This document shows, in pieces, positions 26,724 through 37,419 of a stretch of DNA of 64,000 bases (within the stretch, counting starts at the first letter, position 1; every line of letters starts with the position of its first letter). The translations under genes and the position numbers were made by a program. The stretch is taken from contig NZ_CP019428.1 in the NCBI RefSeq assembly GCF_009834565.1, positions 1,674,001 through 1,738,000 of the forward strand. Direction: 5' to 3'. Under the pieces are notes generated by a model. That model was not told the origin of the DNA, made no database searches, and saw only the letters and a list, made by a program, of their open reading frames with translations. This DNA comes from Pseudomonas sp. R76 (GTDB lineage: Bacteria; Pseudomonadota; Gammaproteobacteria; Pseudomonadales; Pseudomonadaceae).

Positions 26724-27479
26724 ATGGAAAAGACCAAGCAGACTGTGCCCTCCGTGGTGCCGCGCCATGTCGCGATCATCATGGATGGGAATAATCGCTG
26801 GGCGAAGAAACGCTTTATGCCGGGTGTTGCCGGGCATAAAGCGGGTGTCGATGCGGTGCGCGCGGTAATAGAAGTGTGTGCCGAGGCCAAGGTTGAGGTG
26901 TTGACCCTGTTTGCCTTCTCCAGCGAGAACTGGCAACGGCCCGCCGAAGAAGTCAGTGCCTTGATGGACCTGTTCTTCAAGGCGCTGCGTCGTGAGGCCA
27001 AGCGCCTCAACGACAACAACATCAGCCTGCGCATCATTGGTGATCGCTCGCGGTTCCATCCGGAGCTGCAGGCCGCCATGCGCGAAGCCGAGGCTATCAC
27101 TGCCGGCGCGAACCGTTTTGTGTTGCAGATTGCAGCCAACTACGGCGGCCAGTGGGATATCGCCCAGGCTGCACAGCGGCTTGCCCGCGAAGTGCAGGCC
27201 GGGCACCTGAGGCCCGACGACATCACGCCTGAACTGTTGCAAACCTGCTTGGTGACCGGCGACCTGCCGTTGCCGGACCTGTGCATTCGTACCGGGGGCG
27301 AGCACCGCATCAGCAATTTCCTGTTGTGGCAGCTGGCCTACACCGAGCTGTACTTCTCCGACCTGTTCTGGCCGGACTTCAAACACGATGCCATGCGTAA
27401 TGCACTGGCCGATTTCGCTTCCCGTCAGCGTCGCTTCGGTAAAACGAGCGAGCAGATCGAAGCTGGAGCCCGGGTTTAA
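26724..27479 (+). CDS. uppS: Undecaprenyl diphosphate synthase
   Basis: A 251-residue cis-prenyltransferase making the C55 lipid carrier for peptidoglycan and O-antigen by adding isopentenyl units to farnesyl diphosphate. The catalytic block AIIMDGNNRWAKKR (Asp at ~24), GHKAGVDAVR, FSSENWQRPAEEV and RTGGEHRISNFLLWQ-LAY are all present. It is directly followed by cdsA, whose ATG starts at the next base after the stop. Confidence 0.97.
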   Translation: MEKTKQTVPSVVPRHVAIIMDGNNRWAKKRFMPGVAGHKAGVDAVRAVIEVCAEAKVEVLTLFAFSSENWQRPAEEVSALMDLFFKALRREAKRLNDNNISLRIIGDRSRFHPELQAAMREAEAITAGANRFVLQIAANYGGQWDIAQAAQRLAREVQAGHLRPDDITPELLQTCLVTGDLPLPDLCIRTGGEHRISNFLLWQLAYTELYFSDLFWPDFKHDAMRNALADFASRQRRFGKTSEQIEAGARV

Positions 27480-28289
27480 ATGCTTAAACAACGAATCATC
27501 ACAGCACTGATCCTGCTGCCGATTGCCTTGTGTGGGTTTTTCCTGCTCGACGGTTCCGGTTTTGCGCTGTTTATCGGCCTGGTCGTGACCTTGGGCGCCT
27601 GGGAATGGGCGCGCCTGGCAGGTTTCAACGAGCAGTTGCTGCGCGTGGTGTACGCCGCTGTCGTCGCACTTCTGCTGTTCCTCATGCATACGCTTTCGAG
27701 CATTGTGGTGCCCTGGGTGTTGGGGGCGGCGGTGTTGTGGTGGGCGCTCGCGACCTTCCTGGTGCTGACCTATCCGCGTACCAGCGGCCAGTGGTCCAGT
27801 GTGGCCAGCAAATTGGTGATTGGTTTATTGATTCTGCTGCCGGCCTGGCAAGGGTTGGTAGAAATCAAGAATTCGCCGATGGGCAACTGGTTGATCATGG
27901 CCGTGATGGTGCTGGTGTGGGGGGCTGATATCGGTGCCTACTTCTCCGGGCGGGCTTTCGGTAAACGCAAGCTGGCGCCGGCGGTCAGTCCGGGCAAGAG
28001 CTGGGAAGGCGTCTACGGTGGCTTGGCGTTGACCTTGGTGATCACGCTGGTTGTCGGTGTTGTGCGCGACTGGTCGGTGAAGGAGATCCTGCTGGCCTTG
28101 TTGGGTACGGCGGTGGTCGTGTTTATCTCGGTGGTGGGTGATCTCACCGAAAGCATGTTCAAGCGTCAGGCCGGGATCAAGGACAGCAGTAACCTGTTGC
28201 CGGGTCATGGCGGCGTGCTGGATCGTATCGACAGCCTTACCGCTGCAATTCCGATCTTTGCCGTGCTGCTGTGGATGACGGCGTCGTGA
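27480..28289 (+). CDS. cdsA: Phosphatidate cytidylyltransferase
   Basis: A 269-residue integral membrane enzyme with about eight hydrophobic segments, converting phosphatidic acid and CTP to CDP-diacylglycerol. The C-terminal signature [20 protein letters not shown] plus GVLDRIDSL is that of the CDS family. It has no gap to uppS and its stop overlaps the dxr GTG start, so the three genes are tightly packed. It uses phosphatidate derived from the PlsB pathway. Confidence 0.96.
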   Translation: MLKQRIITALILLPIALCGFFLLDGSGFALFIGLVVTLGAWEWARLAGFNEQLLRVVYAAVVALLLFLMHTLSSIVVPWVLGAAVLWWALATFLVLTYPRTSGQWSSVASKLVIGLLILLPAWQGLVEIKNSPMGNWLIMAVMVLVWGADIGAYFSGRAFGKRKLAPAVSPGKSWEGVYGGLALTLVITLVVGVVRDWSVKEILLALLGTAVVVFISVVGDLTESMFKRQAGIKDSSNLLPGHGGVLDRIDSLTAAIPIFAVLLWMTAS

Positions 28290-29476
28290 GCCGCCTGCAG
28301 CAGGTGACGGTGCTGGGAGCGACCGGCTCGGTCGGGCTGAGCACCCTGGATGTGATCGCACGTCATCCTGATCGATATCAGGTGTTTGCGCTGACCGGCT
28401 TCACGCGTTTGGCTGAGTTGCTGGCCTTGTGTGTACGCCACACGCCGCGCTTTGCTGTCGTGCCTGAAGCGTCGGCGGCGCGTGGTTTGCAGGATGATCT
28501 GCGCGCTGCCGGCCTGGCTACTCAGGTATTGGTAGGCGAGCAGGGGCTGTGCCAGGTGTCAGCCGATGCGGAAGTCGACACTGTAGTGGCGGCTATTGTC
28601 GGGGCAGCAGGCTTGCGGCCGACACTGGCGGCAGTCGATGCAGGCAAGAAGATCCTGCTGGCCAACAAAGAAGCATTGGTCATGTCGGGCACACTGTTTA
28701 TGCAGGCGGTACGCAAGAGTGGCGCCGTGCTGTTGCCCCTGGACAGCGAGCACAACGCGATTTTCCAATGCATGCCCGGTGATTTTGCCCGTGGCCTGAC
28801 CCAGGTTGGCGTGCGGCGGATTCTCCTTACGGCTTCCGGTGGACCCTTCCGGCAAACTCCGCTGGATGATCTTGAGCATGTGTCGCCTGATCAGGCGTGT
28901 GCGCACCCGAACTGGTCCATGGGGCGCAAAATCTCCGTGGATTCGGCGAGCATGATGAACAAAGGCCTTGAGTTGATCGAGGCGTGCTGGTTGTTCGATG
29001 CCCGGCCGGATCAGGTCGAGGTGGTGATCCACCCGCAAAGTGTGATTCATTCCCTGGTCGACTATGTGGATGGTTCGGTGTTGGCGCAGTTGGGTAATCC
29101 CGACATGCGTACACCGATCGCCAATGCCCTGGCTTGGCCGGAGCGGATCGACTCCGGTGTCGCACCGTTGGACCTGTTCGCGATTGCCCGCCTGGATTTC
29201 GAGGCGCCGGACGAGCAGCGCTTTCCGTGCCTGCGTCTGGCCCGGCAAGCGGCGGAGGAGGGCAGCAGCGCGCCGGCTATGCTCAACGCGGCGAATGAAG
29301 TGGCTGTGGCAGCGTTTCTTGACGGGCGTATTCGCTTTCCGCAGATCGCGAGTATCATCGAGGATGTTTTGAGCCTTGAGCCCGTTGTGGCTGTGGATGA
29401 TCTAGGGGCAGTGTTCGAGGCTGATGCAAAGGCCCGCACCCTGGCCAAGCAATGGTTGAACCGCAACGCGCGTTAG
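28286..29476 (+). CDS. dxr: 1-deoxy-D-xylulose 5-phosphate reductoisomerase
   Basis: A 396-residue NADPH enzyme of the MEP pathway making MEP from DXP. Motifs: [16 protein letters not shown] (nucleotide binding), [26 protein letters not shown] (metal site) and [20 protein letters not shown]. The start is taken as GTG at 28286, overlapping the cdsA stop as GTGA, because the family starts MSxxQxxxVLGATGS; an in-frame GTG five codons upstream would lengthen it without gain. ispD and ispF of the same pathway are at 48,899 and 52,745. Confidence 0.95.
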   Translation: MSRLQQVTVLGATGSVGLSTLDVIARHPDRYQVFALTGFTRLAELLALCVRHTPRFAVVPEASAARGLQDDLRAAGLATQVLVGEQGLCQVSADAEVDTVVAAIVGAAGLRPTLAAVDAGKKILLANKEALVMSGTLFMQAVRKSGAVLLPLDSEHNAIFQCMPGDFARGLTQVGVRRILLTASGGPFRQTPLDDLEHVSPDQACAHPNWSMGRKISVDSASMMNKGLELIEACWLFDARPDQVEVVIHPQSVIHSLVDYVDGSVLAQLGNPDMRTPIANALAWPERIDSGVAPLDLFAIARLDFEAPDEQRFPCLRLARQAAEEGSSAPAMLNAANEVAVAAFLDGRIRFPQIASIIEDVLSLEPVVAVDDLGAVFEADAKARTLAKQWLNRNAR

Positions 29477-29529
29477 TCTGTGGGCAGGTTTGAGCCTACA
29501 GGCACTGGATTGGAATGCGGAGAAATTAG

Positions 29530-30882
29530 ATGAGTGCGCTCTACATGATTGTCGGCACCCTGGTTGCTCTGGGTGTGTTGGTGACCTTCCACGAATTCGG
29601 CCACTTTTGGGTGGCCCGTCGTTGCGGCGTCAAGGTACTGCGCTTTTCCGTCGGTTTTGGCATGCCGCTGCTGCGTTGGCATGATCGGCGGGGCACTGAA
29701 TTCGTGATCGCGGCCATCCCGTTGGGTGGCTACGTGAAGATGCTTGATGAGCGCGAAGGCGAAGTGCCTGCTGATCAGTTGGACCAGTCCTTCAATCGTA
29801 AGACCGTTCGTCAGCGTATCGCTATTGTTGCAGCCGGCCCGATCGCCAACTTCCTCTTGGCGATGGTGTTCTTCTGGGTCCTGGCCATGATGGGCAGCCA
29901 GCAGGTGCGTCCGGTCATCGGCGCGGTCGAGGCGGATAGCATGGCGGCCAAGGCTGGCCTGGTCGCCGGGCAGGAAATTGTTTCTATTGATGGCGAGCCA
30001 ACCACGGGTTGGGGCGCTGTGAATTTGCAGTTGGTGCGCCGCATGGGTGAAAGCGGCACCATCAATGTCGTGGTGCGCGAGCAGGATGCCACTACCGAAA
30101 CGCCGCGTGAATTGGCCCTCGACCATTGGCTCAAGGGCGCTGATGAGCCTGACCCGATCAAGTCCCTGGGCATTCGTCCGTGGCGACCGGCGTTGCCGCC
30201 GGTGCTCGCCGAGCTCGACCCGAAAGGTCCGGCGCAGGCTGCTGGTCTGAAAACCGGCGACCGTCTGCTGGCCCTTGATGGTCAGGCGTTGGGCGATTGG
30301 CAGCAAGTGGTCGACCTGGTGCGTGTACGCCCTGATACCAAAATTGTGCTGAAAGTTGAGCGCGATGGTGCTCAAATCGACGTCCCTGTGACTCTCGCGG
30401 TTCGCGGGGAGGCCAAGGCGGCCGGGGGTTATCTCGGTGCCGGGGTGAAAGGTGTCGAGTGGCCGCCATCGATGGTGCGCGAGGTCAGCTTCGGGCCGTT
30501 GGCGGCAATTGGCGAGGGTGCAAAGCGCACTTGGACCATGAGTGTGCTGACCCTCGAATCGCTCAAGAAAATGTTGTTCGGCGAGCTCTCGGTAAAAAAC
30601 TTGAGTGGACCGATAACCATTGCTAAAGTGGCGGGCGCTTCTGCCCAGTCGGGTGTCGCGGATTTCCTGAATTTCCTGGCTTATCTGAGTATTAGCCTTG
30701 GGGTTCTGAATTTGCTGCCCATTCCAGTATTGGATGGGGGGCATCTGTTGTTTTATCTGGTCGAGTGGGTGCGTGGTCGCCCCTTGTCGGATCGGGTGCA
30801 GGGTTGGGGGATACAGATCGGTATCAGTTTGGTGGTCGGAGTGATGTTGTTAGCTCTGGTCAACGATCTGGGACGACTGTAA
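29530..30882 (+). CDS. rseP: RIP metalloprotease RseP (MucP)
   Basis: A 450-residue intramembrane site-2 protease that cleaves the anti-sigma factor (RseA/MucA) to release sigma-E/AlgU under envelope stress. Zinc site HEFGH is at ~21-25 in the first helix, with the third ligand in NLLPIPVLDGGHLLF near the C-terminus. Two periplasmic PDZ domains lie between (EADSMAAKAGLVAGQEIVSI and DPKGPAQAAGLKTGDRLLAL). In P. aeruginosa the homologue is MucP. It precedes bamA, an order kept across gammaproteobacteria. Confidence 0.97.
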   Translation: MSALYMIVGTLVALGVLVTFHEFGHFWVARRCGVKVLRFSVGFGMPLLRWHDRRGTEFVIAAIPLGGYVKMLDEREGEVPADQLDQSFNRKTVRQRIAIVAAGPIANFLLAMVFFWVLAMMGSQQVRPVIGAVEADSMAAKAGLVAGQEIVSIDGEPTTGWGAVNLQLVRRMGESGTINVVVREQDATTETPRELALDHWLKGADEPDPIKSLGIRPWRPALPPVLAELDPKGPAQAAGLKTGDRLLALDGQALGDWQQVVDLVRVRPDTKIVLKVERDGAQIDVPVTLAVRGEAKAAGGYLGAGVKGVEWPPSMVREVSFGPLAAIGEGAKRTWTMSVLTLESLKKMLFGELSVKNLSGPITIAKVAGASAQSGVADFLNFLAYLSISLGVLNLLPIPVLDGGHLLFYLVEWVRGRPLSDRVQGWGIQIGISLVVGVMLLALVNDLGRL

Positions 30883-30902
30883 CGCTTCGCTGAATTGCGA
30901 AT

Positions 30903-30928
30903 CTGCCGCATTTTGCGGCAGTTTGTTT
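30903..30928 (+). terminator. Hairpin between rseP and bamA
   Basis: CTGCCGCA, loop TTT, TGCGGCAG, then TTTGTTT. It begins 21 bases after the rseP stop and 54 before the bamA ATG and may attenuate read-through. Confidence 0.6.
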
Positions 30929-30956
30929 ATTGCCAGTTGGAATAAGAAAGGACTTC

Positions 30957-33344
30957 ATGAAACGTCTGCTGCTAACTGCGGTTCTCACCGTATTGATGAT
31001 CGCCGAAGTTCACGCCGAGTCCTTCACTATCTCCGATATTCGTGTCAACGGCCTCCAGCGGGTTTCCGCGGGTAGTGTCTTTGGTGCCTTGCCGTTGAAC
31101 GTCGGGGAACAGGCGGATGATCGTCGCCTGGTGGAATCCACTCGTGCGCTGTTCAAAACCGGGTTCTTTCAAGATATCCAACTGGGTCGCGAAGGCAATG
31201 TCCTGGTCATCACTGTCGTCGAGCGACCTTCTGTCGCCAGTATCGAGATCGAAGGTAACAAAGCGATCTCCACTGACGACTTGATGAAGGGGCTCAAGCA
31301 ATCCGGCCTTGCCGAGGGCGAGATCTTCCAGCGCGCCACCCTTGAAGGTGTGCGTAACGAACTGCAACGCCAGTACGTTGCCCAGGGTCGCTACTCCGCG
31401 ACCGTGGAAACTGAAGTGATCCCTCAGCCTCGTAACCGTGTGGGCCTCAAGGTCAACATCAACGAAGGCACTGTGGCGGCGATCCAGCACATCAACGTGG
31501 TGGGCAACACCAAGTTCGCTGATGACGACCTGATCGACCTGTTCGAACTCAAGACCACCAACTGGCTGTCGTTCTTCAAGAACGATGACAAGTATGCGCG
31601 TGAGAAGCTGTCGGGTGACCTGGAGCGTCTGCGTTCCTACTACCTGGATCGTGGCTATATCAACATGGATATCGCTTCGACCCAGGTGTCCATCACCCCG
31701 GACAAGAAACACGTCTACATTACTGTCAACGTCAACGAAGGCGAGAAGTACACCGTTCGTGACGTGAAGCTCAGTGGCGACCTGAAAGTACCTGAAGACC
31801 AGGTCAAGGCGTTGCTGCTGGTGCAGAAGAACCAGGTGTTCTCGCGCAAGCTGATGACCACCACGTCCGAACTGATCACCCGCCGCCTGGGTAACGAAGG
31901 CTACACCTTCGCCAACGTCAACGGCGTACCGACGCCGCACGATGATGACCACACTGTGGACATCACTTTCGTGGTCGACCCAGGCAAGCGTGCCTACGTT
32001 AACCGCATCAACTTCCGTGGCAACACCAAGTCTGCGGACGAAGTGCTGCGTCGCGAAATGCGTCAGATGGAAGGTGGCTGGGCATCGACTTACCTGATCG
32101 ACCAGTCCAAGACCCGTCTTGAGCGCCTGGGCTTCTTTAAGGAAGTCAACGTCGAAACCCCGGCCGTACCGGGTGTGGATGACCAGGTTGACGTGAACTA
32201 CGCCGTTGAAGAGCAAGCCTCGGGCTCGATTACCGCCAGCGTTGGTTTTGCACAGAGTGCCGGCCTGATCCTGGGTGGTTCGATTACCCAGAACAACTTC
32301 CTCGGTACCGGTAACAAGGTTTCCATCGGCCTGACCCGAAGCGAATACCAGAGCCGCTATAACTTCGGTTATGTCGACCCCTACTGGACTGCTGACGGTG
32401 TGAGCCTGGGCTACAACGCCTTCTATCGCACCACCGACTACAAAGACCTCAACGTTGACGTTGCAAGTTATGCGATCGACAGCCTTGGCGCCGGTGTCAA
32501 CATCGGTTACCCGATCAGCGAAACGTCGCGTCTGACCTTCGGTTTCACTGCGCAACAGGACAAAATCAAGACCGGTGTGTACACCACGGATGAGATTTTC
32601 GACTTCGTGCGTAAAGAGGGCGACCAGTTCCTGAACTTCAAGGCATCGGTCGGCTGGTCTGAATCGACTCTGAACAAAGGTGTGCTGGCGACCCGTGGCC
32701 ATTCCCAAAGCCTGACTGCGGAAGCCGCCACGCCGGGCAGCGACCTGTCGTTCTTCAAGCTCGACTACCGTGGCCAGTTGTTCCAGCCTCTGAGCGATAA
32801 CTACACCATGCGCCTGCATACCGAGCTGGGTTATGGCGACGGTTATGGTTCAACCAACGGTCTGCCGTTCTACGAGAACTATTACGCAGGTGGTTTCAAC
32901 TCGGTTCGTGGTTTCAAGGACAGCACCTTGGGCCCACGTGGTACGCCAAGCCGTGGTGTGGCCGTGACCGGCAACCAGGGTACGCAGCCTGATTCGGACA
33001 ATAGCGCGCTGGCCTTTGGTGGTAACGTGTTGATCCAAGGTGGTGCGGAGCTTCTGTTCCCGCTGCCATTCGTCAAGGATCAGCGTTCGTTGCGCACTTC
33101 GGTTTTCTGGGACGTCGGTAACGTGTTCGACTCCAAGTGCCAACAGATCACTAACCCGAGCGGTGTGAAGTCTCAGACCGAGTGCAACGACATCAGCCTG
33201 AGCAACCTCGCCAGCTCCGTGGGTGTTGGTGTGACGTGGGTGACCGCGCTTGGCCCATTGAGCTTTGCTCTGGCCATGCCGATCAAGAAACCGGATAACG
33301 CTGAAACCCAGATTTTCCAATTCTCCCTCGGCCAGACGTTCTAA
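30957..33344 (+). CDS. bamA: Outer membrane protein assembly factor BamA
   Basis: A 795-residue Omp85-family protein, the core of the BAM complex inserting beta-barrel proteins in the outer membrane. The signal peptide MKRLLLTAVLTVLMIAEVHA is followed by five POTRA domains (to ~420) and a 16-strand barrel. YYAGGFNSVRGFKDSTLGPR contains the lid-loop VRGF motif. The last strand (IFQFSLGQTF) ends in Phe as BAM substrates do. ATG at 30957 gives a clean signal peptide; AAGGA lies upstream. skp follows after 45 bases. In P. aeruginosa it is also called Opr86. Confidence 0.98.
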   Translation: MKRLLLTAVLTVLMIAEVHAESFTISDIRVNGLQRVSAGSVFGALPLNVGEQADDRRLVESTRALFKTGFFQDIQLGREGNVLVITVVERPSVASIEIEGNKAISTDDLMKGLKQSGLAEGEIFQRATLEGVRNELQRQYVAQGRYSATVETEVIPQPRNRVGLKVNINEGTVAAIQHINVVGNTKFADDDLIDLFELKTTNWLSFFKNDDKYAREKLSGDLERLRSYYLDRGYINMDIASTQVSITPDKKHVYITVNVNEGEKYTVRDVKLSGDLKVPEDQVKALLLVQKNQVFSRKLMTTTSELITRRLGNEGYTFANVNGVPTPHDDDHTVDITFVVDPGKRAYVNRINFRGNTKSADEVLRREMRQMEGGWASTYLIDQSKTRLERLGFFKEVNVETPAVPGVDDQVDVNYAVEEQASGSITASVGFAQSAGLILGGSITQNNFLGTGNKVSIGLTRSEYQSRYNFGYVDPYWTADGVSLGYNAFYRTTDYKDLNVDVASYAIDSLGAGVNIGYPISETSRLTFGFTAQQDKIKTGVYTTDEIFDFVRKEGDQFLNFKASVGWSESTLNKGVLATRGHSQSLTAEAATPGSDLSFFKLDYRGQLFQPLSDNYTMRLHTELGYGDGYGSTNGLPFYENYYAGGFNSVRGFKDSTLGPRGTPSRGVAVTGNQGTQPDSDNSALAFGGNVLIQGGAELLFPLPFVKDQRSLRTSVFWDVGNVFDSKCQQITNPSGVKSQTECNDISLSNLASSVGVGVTWVTALGPLSFALAMPIKKPDNAETQIFQFSLGQTF

Positions 33345-33389
33345 GCGTCTGACCCAAGATAACGACAACGGATTCTGTAGGAGTACATC

Positions 33390-33893
33390 GTGCGTAAGTT
33401 GACTCAATTGGTTCTGCTGGCCACTGTGCTGGTAACCACCCCGGCCTTCGCCGAAATGAAAATCGCCGTTCTGAACTATCAGATGGCTCTGCTGGAATCC
33501 GACGCGGCCAAGAAATACGCCGTGGACGCCGAGAAGAAATTCGGTCCGCAACTGACCAAGCTCAAGACGCTGGAAAGCAGTGCCAAGGGTATCCAGGACC
33601 GCCTGGTAGCTGGCGGCGACAAAATGCAGCAAGGCGAGCGTGAGCGTCTGGAGCTTGAATTCAAGCAAAAGGCTCGTGACTATCAGTTCCAGTCCAAGGA
33701 GCTGAACGAAGCCAAAGCCGTTGCTGACCGTGAAATGCTCAAGCAGCTCAAGCCGAAACTCGACAGCGCTGTGGAAGAAGTCATCAAGAAAGGTGCCTTT
33801 GACCTGGTGTTCGAGCGTGGCGCCGTGATTGACGTCAAGCCTCAATACGACATCACCCGTCAGGTGATCGAGCGCATGAACCAGCTGAAGTAA
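33390..33893 (+). CDS. skp: Periplasmic chaperone Skp/OmpH
   Basis: A 167-residue periplasmic chaperone that carries unfolded outer-membrane proteins towards BAM. A signal peptide of ~21 residues (MRKLTQLVLLATVLVTTPAFA) precedes the mature EMKIAVLNYQMAL. The middle (residues ~45-120) is a Lys/Glu/Gln-rich coiled coil forming the tentacles (ERLELEFKQKARDYQFQSKE). GTAGGAG lies before the GTG start. Its stop is 3 bases before the lpxD ATG. Also named hlpA in Pseudomonas. Confidence 0.94.
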   Translation: MRKLTQLVLLATVLVTTPAFAEMKIAVLNYQMALLESDAAKKYAVDAEKKFGPQLTKLKTLESSAKGIQDRLVAGGDKMQQGERERLELEFKQKARDYQFQSKELNEAKAVADREMLKQLKPKLDSAVEEVIKKGAFDLVFERGAVIDVKPQYDITRQVIERMNQLK

Positions 33894-33896
33894 GCC

Positions 33897-34952
33897 ATGA
33901 CCGCGACTATCAAACTCGGCGAGTTGGCCGAGTTCCTGGGAGCCACCTTGCGTGGCTCCCCGGAGAAAGAAATCACTGGGCTAGCCACCTTGCAGGAGGC
34001 TGGCCCAGCTCAGTTGAGCTTCCTCGCAAATCCCCAATACCGTAAATACCTGGTCGACAGCCAAGCCGCAGCCGTGTTGCTGAAGGCCGCCGATGCCGAA
34101 GGGTTTACCGGGGATGCGCTGGTGGTGGCTGATCCTTACCTGGCGTATGCCCGGGTCTCGCATTTATTCGATCCAAAGCCCAAGGCCGCTGCCGGTATTC
34201 ATCCGTCGGCGGTTATTGCCGATGATGCTCAGGTTGACCCTGCGGCCAGCATTGGTGCGTTCGCCGTGATCGAGAGTGGCGCGCGCATTGGCGCCGGCGT
34301 CACCGTGGGTGCCCATTGCTTTATCGGTGCGCGCTGTGAAATCGGTGCCGACGGCTGGCTGGCACCCCGCGTCACCCTGTACCACGACGTGCGTATCGGT
34401 GAACGTGTGGTGATTCAGTCGGGCGCTGTGATCGGCGGCGAAGGTTTTGGCTTTGCCAACGCCAAAGGCGTCTGGCACAAGATTGCCCAGGTCGGCGGCG
34501 TATTGATCGGCGATGACGTGGAAATCGGTGTCAACACCGCTGTGGATCGCGGGGCGTTGGCCGATACCGTGATCGGTAACGGTGTGAAGCTCGACAACCA
34601 GATTCAGATTGCCCACAACGTGCAGATTGGCGATCACACCGCCATGGCCGCCTGCGTAGGGATTTCCGGCAGCACCAAGATCGGCAAGCATTGCATGCTC
34701 GCCGGTGGCGTTGGGCTGGTGGGGCATATCGAGATTTGCGACAACGTCTTCATTACCGGCATGACCATGGTCACCCACTCGATTACCGAGCCTGGGTCCT
34801 ACTCTTCCGGTACGGCCATGCAGCCTGCGGCTGAATGGCGTAAAAGTGCGGCACGTTTGCGCAAGATCGATGAAATGGCCCGACGTCTCAAACAGGTCGA
34901 AAAGCGTGTCGAGGACGTGACCCCTGGCGGTAATGCTTCATCAGAAGGCTGA
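33897..34952 (+). CDS. lpxD: UDP-3-O-(3-hydroxyacyl)glucosamine N-acyltransferase
   Basis: A 351-residue acyltransferase adding the second 3-hydroxyacyl chain in lipid A synthesis. An N-terminal uridine-binding domain (to ~100) is followed by hexapeptide left-handed beta-helix repeats and a C-terminal helix ([20 protein letters not shown]). The catalytic His is expected in [19 protein letters not shown]. It starts 3 bases after skp. Confidence 0.97.
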   Translation: MTATIKLGELAEFLGATLRGSPEKEITGLATLQEAGPAQLSFLANPQYRKYLVDSQAAAVLLKAADAEGFTGDALVVADPYLAYARVSHLFDPKPKAAAGIHPSAVIADDAQVDPAASIGAFAVIESGARIGAGVTVGAHCFIGARCEIGADGWLAPRVTLYHDVRIGERVVIQSGAVIGGEGFGFANAKGVWHKIAQVGGVLIGDDVEIGVNTAVDRGALADTVIGNGVKLDNQIQIAHNVQIGDHTAMAACVGISGSTKIGKHCMLAGGVGLVGHIEICDNVFITGMTMVTHSITEPGSYSSGTAMQPAAEWRKSAARLRKIDEMARRLKQVEKRVEDVTPGGNASSEG

Positions 34953-35063
34953 TACCATTTCCATATCAAGTGTGCACAGCCGCTAGACTGCCTCCTTGAT
35001 TTGCTAGCGGGGCGTGCGTTTAGTCCGCCCGCCCCCAATCTTTATTACAGGCTTCCCCCCGAA

Positions 35064-35504
35064 ATGATGGACATCAACGAGATTCGCGAATACCTGCCTC
35101 ACCGTTACCCGTTCCTGCTGGTGGACCGTGTAGTGGACCTCAACGTCGAGGAAAAGCGCATTCGTGCCTACAAGAATGTCAGCATCAACGAACCGTTCTT
35201 CAATGGTCACTTCCCTGCGCATCCAATCATGCCGGGCGTGTTGATCATCGAAGCGATGGCCCAGGCTGCCGGTATCCTTGGTTTCAAAATGCTCGACCTC
35301 AAGCCTGCCGATGGCACGCTTTACTATTTCGTGGGCTCCGACAAGCTGCGTTTCCGTAACCCGGTCACCCCGGGCGACCAGTTGATCCTGGAAGCCAAGT
35401 TCATCAGCTGCAAGCGCCAGATCTGGAAGTTCGAATGCCAGGCCTCGGTGGACGGCAAGCCGGTGTGCTCCGCTGAGATCATCTGCGCGGAACGCAAACT
35501 ATGA
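35064..35504 (+). CDS. fabZ: 3-hydroxyacyl-ACP dehydratase FabZ
   Basis: A 146-residue hotdog-fold dehydratase in fatty acid elongation that shares the 3-hydroxyacyl-ACP pool with LpxA and Lpx[12 protein letters not shown] at ~11-21 and [20 protein letters not shown] contain the catalytic His and Glu. ATG at 35064 ([13 protein letters not shown]) is the family start; the frame extends upstream but without similarity. Its stop overlaps the lpxA start (ATGA). The 111 bases between lpxD and fabZ hold no gene. Confidence 0.97.
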
Positions 35505-36277
35505 GTTTGATTGACCCTCGCGCAATCATCGATCCGTCGGCCGTTCTGGCCGCCGACGTTGAGGTCGGCCCTTGGTCGATCATCGGCGCAGGTGTTGAAA
35601 TCGGCGAGGGGACTGTCATCGGGCCGCACGTGATCCTTAAAGGTCCGACCCGCATTGGCAAGCACAATCGTATCTACCAGTTTTCCTCGGTAGGCGAAGA
35701 CACCCCGGACATGAAGTACAAGGGTGAAGAAACGCGCTTGGTCATCGGTGACCACAACATCATCCGTGAAGGCGTGACCATTCACCGCGGCACCGTGCAG
35801 GATCGTGCCGAGACCACCCTGGGCGATCACAACCTGATCATGGCTTATGCGCACATCGGCCATGACAGTGTGATCGGCAACCATTGCATCCTGGTCAACA
35901 ACACCGCGTTGGCGGGCCACGTGCATGTTGACGACTGGGCGATCCTGTCCGGCTTCACCCTCGTGCACCAGTATTGCCATATTGGCGCCCATAGCTTTTC
36001 CGGCATGGGCACAGCCATTGGTAAAGACGTTCCAGCATTCGTCACGGTATTCGGCAACCCAGCCGAAGCGCGTAGCATGAATTTCGAAGGCATGCGCCGT
36101 CGCGGCTTCAGCGAAGATGCGATTCACGCCCTGCGCCGTGCCTATAAGGTGGTTTATCGCCAGGGACTCACGGTTGATCAGGCCCTGACCGAACTGACCG
36201 AGCCGGCGGCGCTGTTCCCGGAAGTCGCAGTGTTCCGTGACTCGATCCAGGCATCGACTCGCGGCATCACTCGCTGA
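35501..36277 (+). CDS. lpxA: UDP-N-acetylglucosamine O-acyltransferase
   Basis: A 258-residue trimeric beta-helix enzyme that adds the first 3-hydroxyacyl chain to UDP-GlcNAc in lipid A synthesis. Hexapeptide repeats run through the first ~190 residues ([20 protein letters not shown]). The catalytic His is in [19 protein letters not shown]. The C-terminal helical part ([20 protein letters not shown]) is typical. It overlaps fabZ by four bases and lpxB follows after two bases. Confidence 0.98.
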
Positions 36278-36279
36278 TC

Positions 36280-37419
36280 ATGGCTAATCTGCGTATCGCG
36301 CTGGTCGCCGGGGAAGCCTCCGGCGACATTCTTGGCGCCGGCCTGATGCGGGCGCTCAAGGCCCAACATTCTGCGGTGGAATTTATCGGTGTCGGTGGCC
36401 CGCTCATGCAGGCTGAAGGCCTCACTTCCTACTTCCCAATGGAACGCCTGTCAGTCATGGGCCTGGTCGAAGTGCTGGGCCGTTTGCGTGAGCTGCTGGC
36501 GCGCCGCAAGCTGCTGATTCAGACGCTGATCGAAGAAAAGCCCGACGTCTTTATCGGCATCGACGCACCGGATTTCACCCTCAATATCGAACTCAAGTTA
36601 CGTCAGGCCGGGATCAAGACCGTGCACTACGTCAGCCCTTCTGTTTGGGCGTGGCGGCAGAAGCGCGTGCTGAAGATCCGTGAAGGTTGCGACTTGATGC
36701 TGACTTTGCTGCCCTTCGAAGCCCGGTTCTATGAAGAGAAGGGCGTACCGGTGCGGTTTGTCGGGCACACCCTGGCCGATACCATCCCGCTGCAGGCTGA
36801 CCGCGCCGCCGCGCGTACCGAACTGGGCCTGCCCGACGGGCCGCTGGTCGCGCTGATGCCGGGCAGTCGTGGTGGCGAAGTCGGTCGTCTGGGGGCGCTG
36901 TTTTTTGATGCCGCCGAGCGCTTGCAAGCACTGAAACCGGGTGTCCGTTTTGTTTTGCCCTGCGCGAGCCCGCAGCGTCGCGCGCAAATCGAAACACTAC
37001 TGGAAGGTCGCAACCTGCCATTGACCCTGCTCGACGGCCAGTCACACCTGGCCCTCGCGGCGTGTGACGCGGTGTTGATCGCCTCAGGCACCGCCACCCT
37101 GGAAGCCTTGCTGTACAAGCGCCCAATGGTCGTGGCTTATCGCTTGGCGCCGCTGACCTTCTGGATTCTCAAGCGCATGGTCAAAAGCCCTTACATCTCC
37201 TTGCCCAACCTGCTGGCTCAGCGTCTGCTGGTGCCGGAGTTGTTGCAGGACGATGCAACGCCCGAGGCGCTCGCGCAAACTCTACTACCCTTGATCGACG
37301 GTGGCGAAGAGCAGACCCGTGGTTTCGACGACATTCACCGCACCCTGCGCCGTGATGCCTCGAACCAGGCGGCGGATGCGGTGCTGACCTTGATCGGCCA
37401 CAAACAGGAAGCCTTATGA
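36280..37419 (+). CDS. lpxB: Lipid-A-disaccharide synthase
   Basis: A 379-residue peripheral membrane GT19 glycosyltransferase joining UDP-diacylglucosamine and lipid X into the lipid A disaccharide. The N-terminus [20 protein letters not shown] is the family signature, and [14 protein letters not shown] and [18 protein letters not shown] are further conserved blocks. The stop overlaps the rnhB start by four bases (ATGA). Confidence 0.98.
   Translation: MANLRIALVAGEASGDILGAGLMRALKAQHSAVEFIGVGGPLMQAEGLTSYFPMERLSVMGLVEVLGRLRELLARRKLLIQTLIEEKPDVFIGIDAPDFTLNIELKLRQAGIKTVHYVSPSVWAWRQKRVLKIREGCDLMLTLLPFEARFYEEKGVPVRFVGHTLADTIPLQADRAAARTELGLPDGPLVALMPGSRGGEVGRLGALFFDAAERLQALKPGVRFVLPCASPQRRAQIETLLEGRNLPLTLLDGQSHLALAACDAVLIASGTATLEALLYKRPMVVAYRLAPLTFWILKRMVKSPYISLPNLLAQRLLVPELLQDDATPEALAQTLLPLIDGGEEQTRGFDDIHRTLRRDASNQAADAVLTLIGHKQEAL

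Noticed and set aside
28271..28285. Upstream GTG start for dxr
   Set aside because: In-frame, but the family N-terminus begins at the GTG at 28286, which overlaps the cdsA stop in the usual coupled manner.
30972..32819. 615-codon open frame opposite bamA
   Set aside because: Antisense shadow of bamA, whose own translation has all family features.
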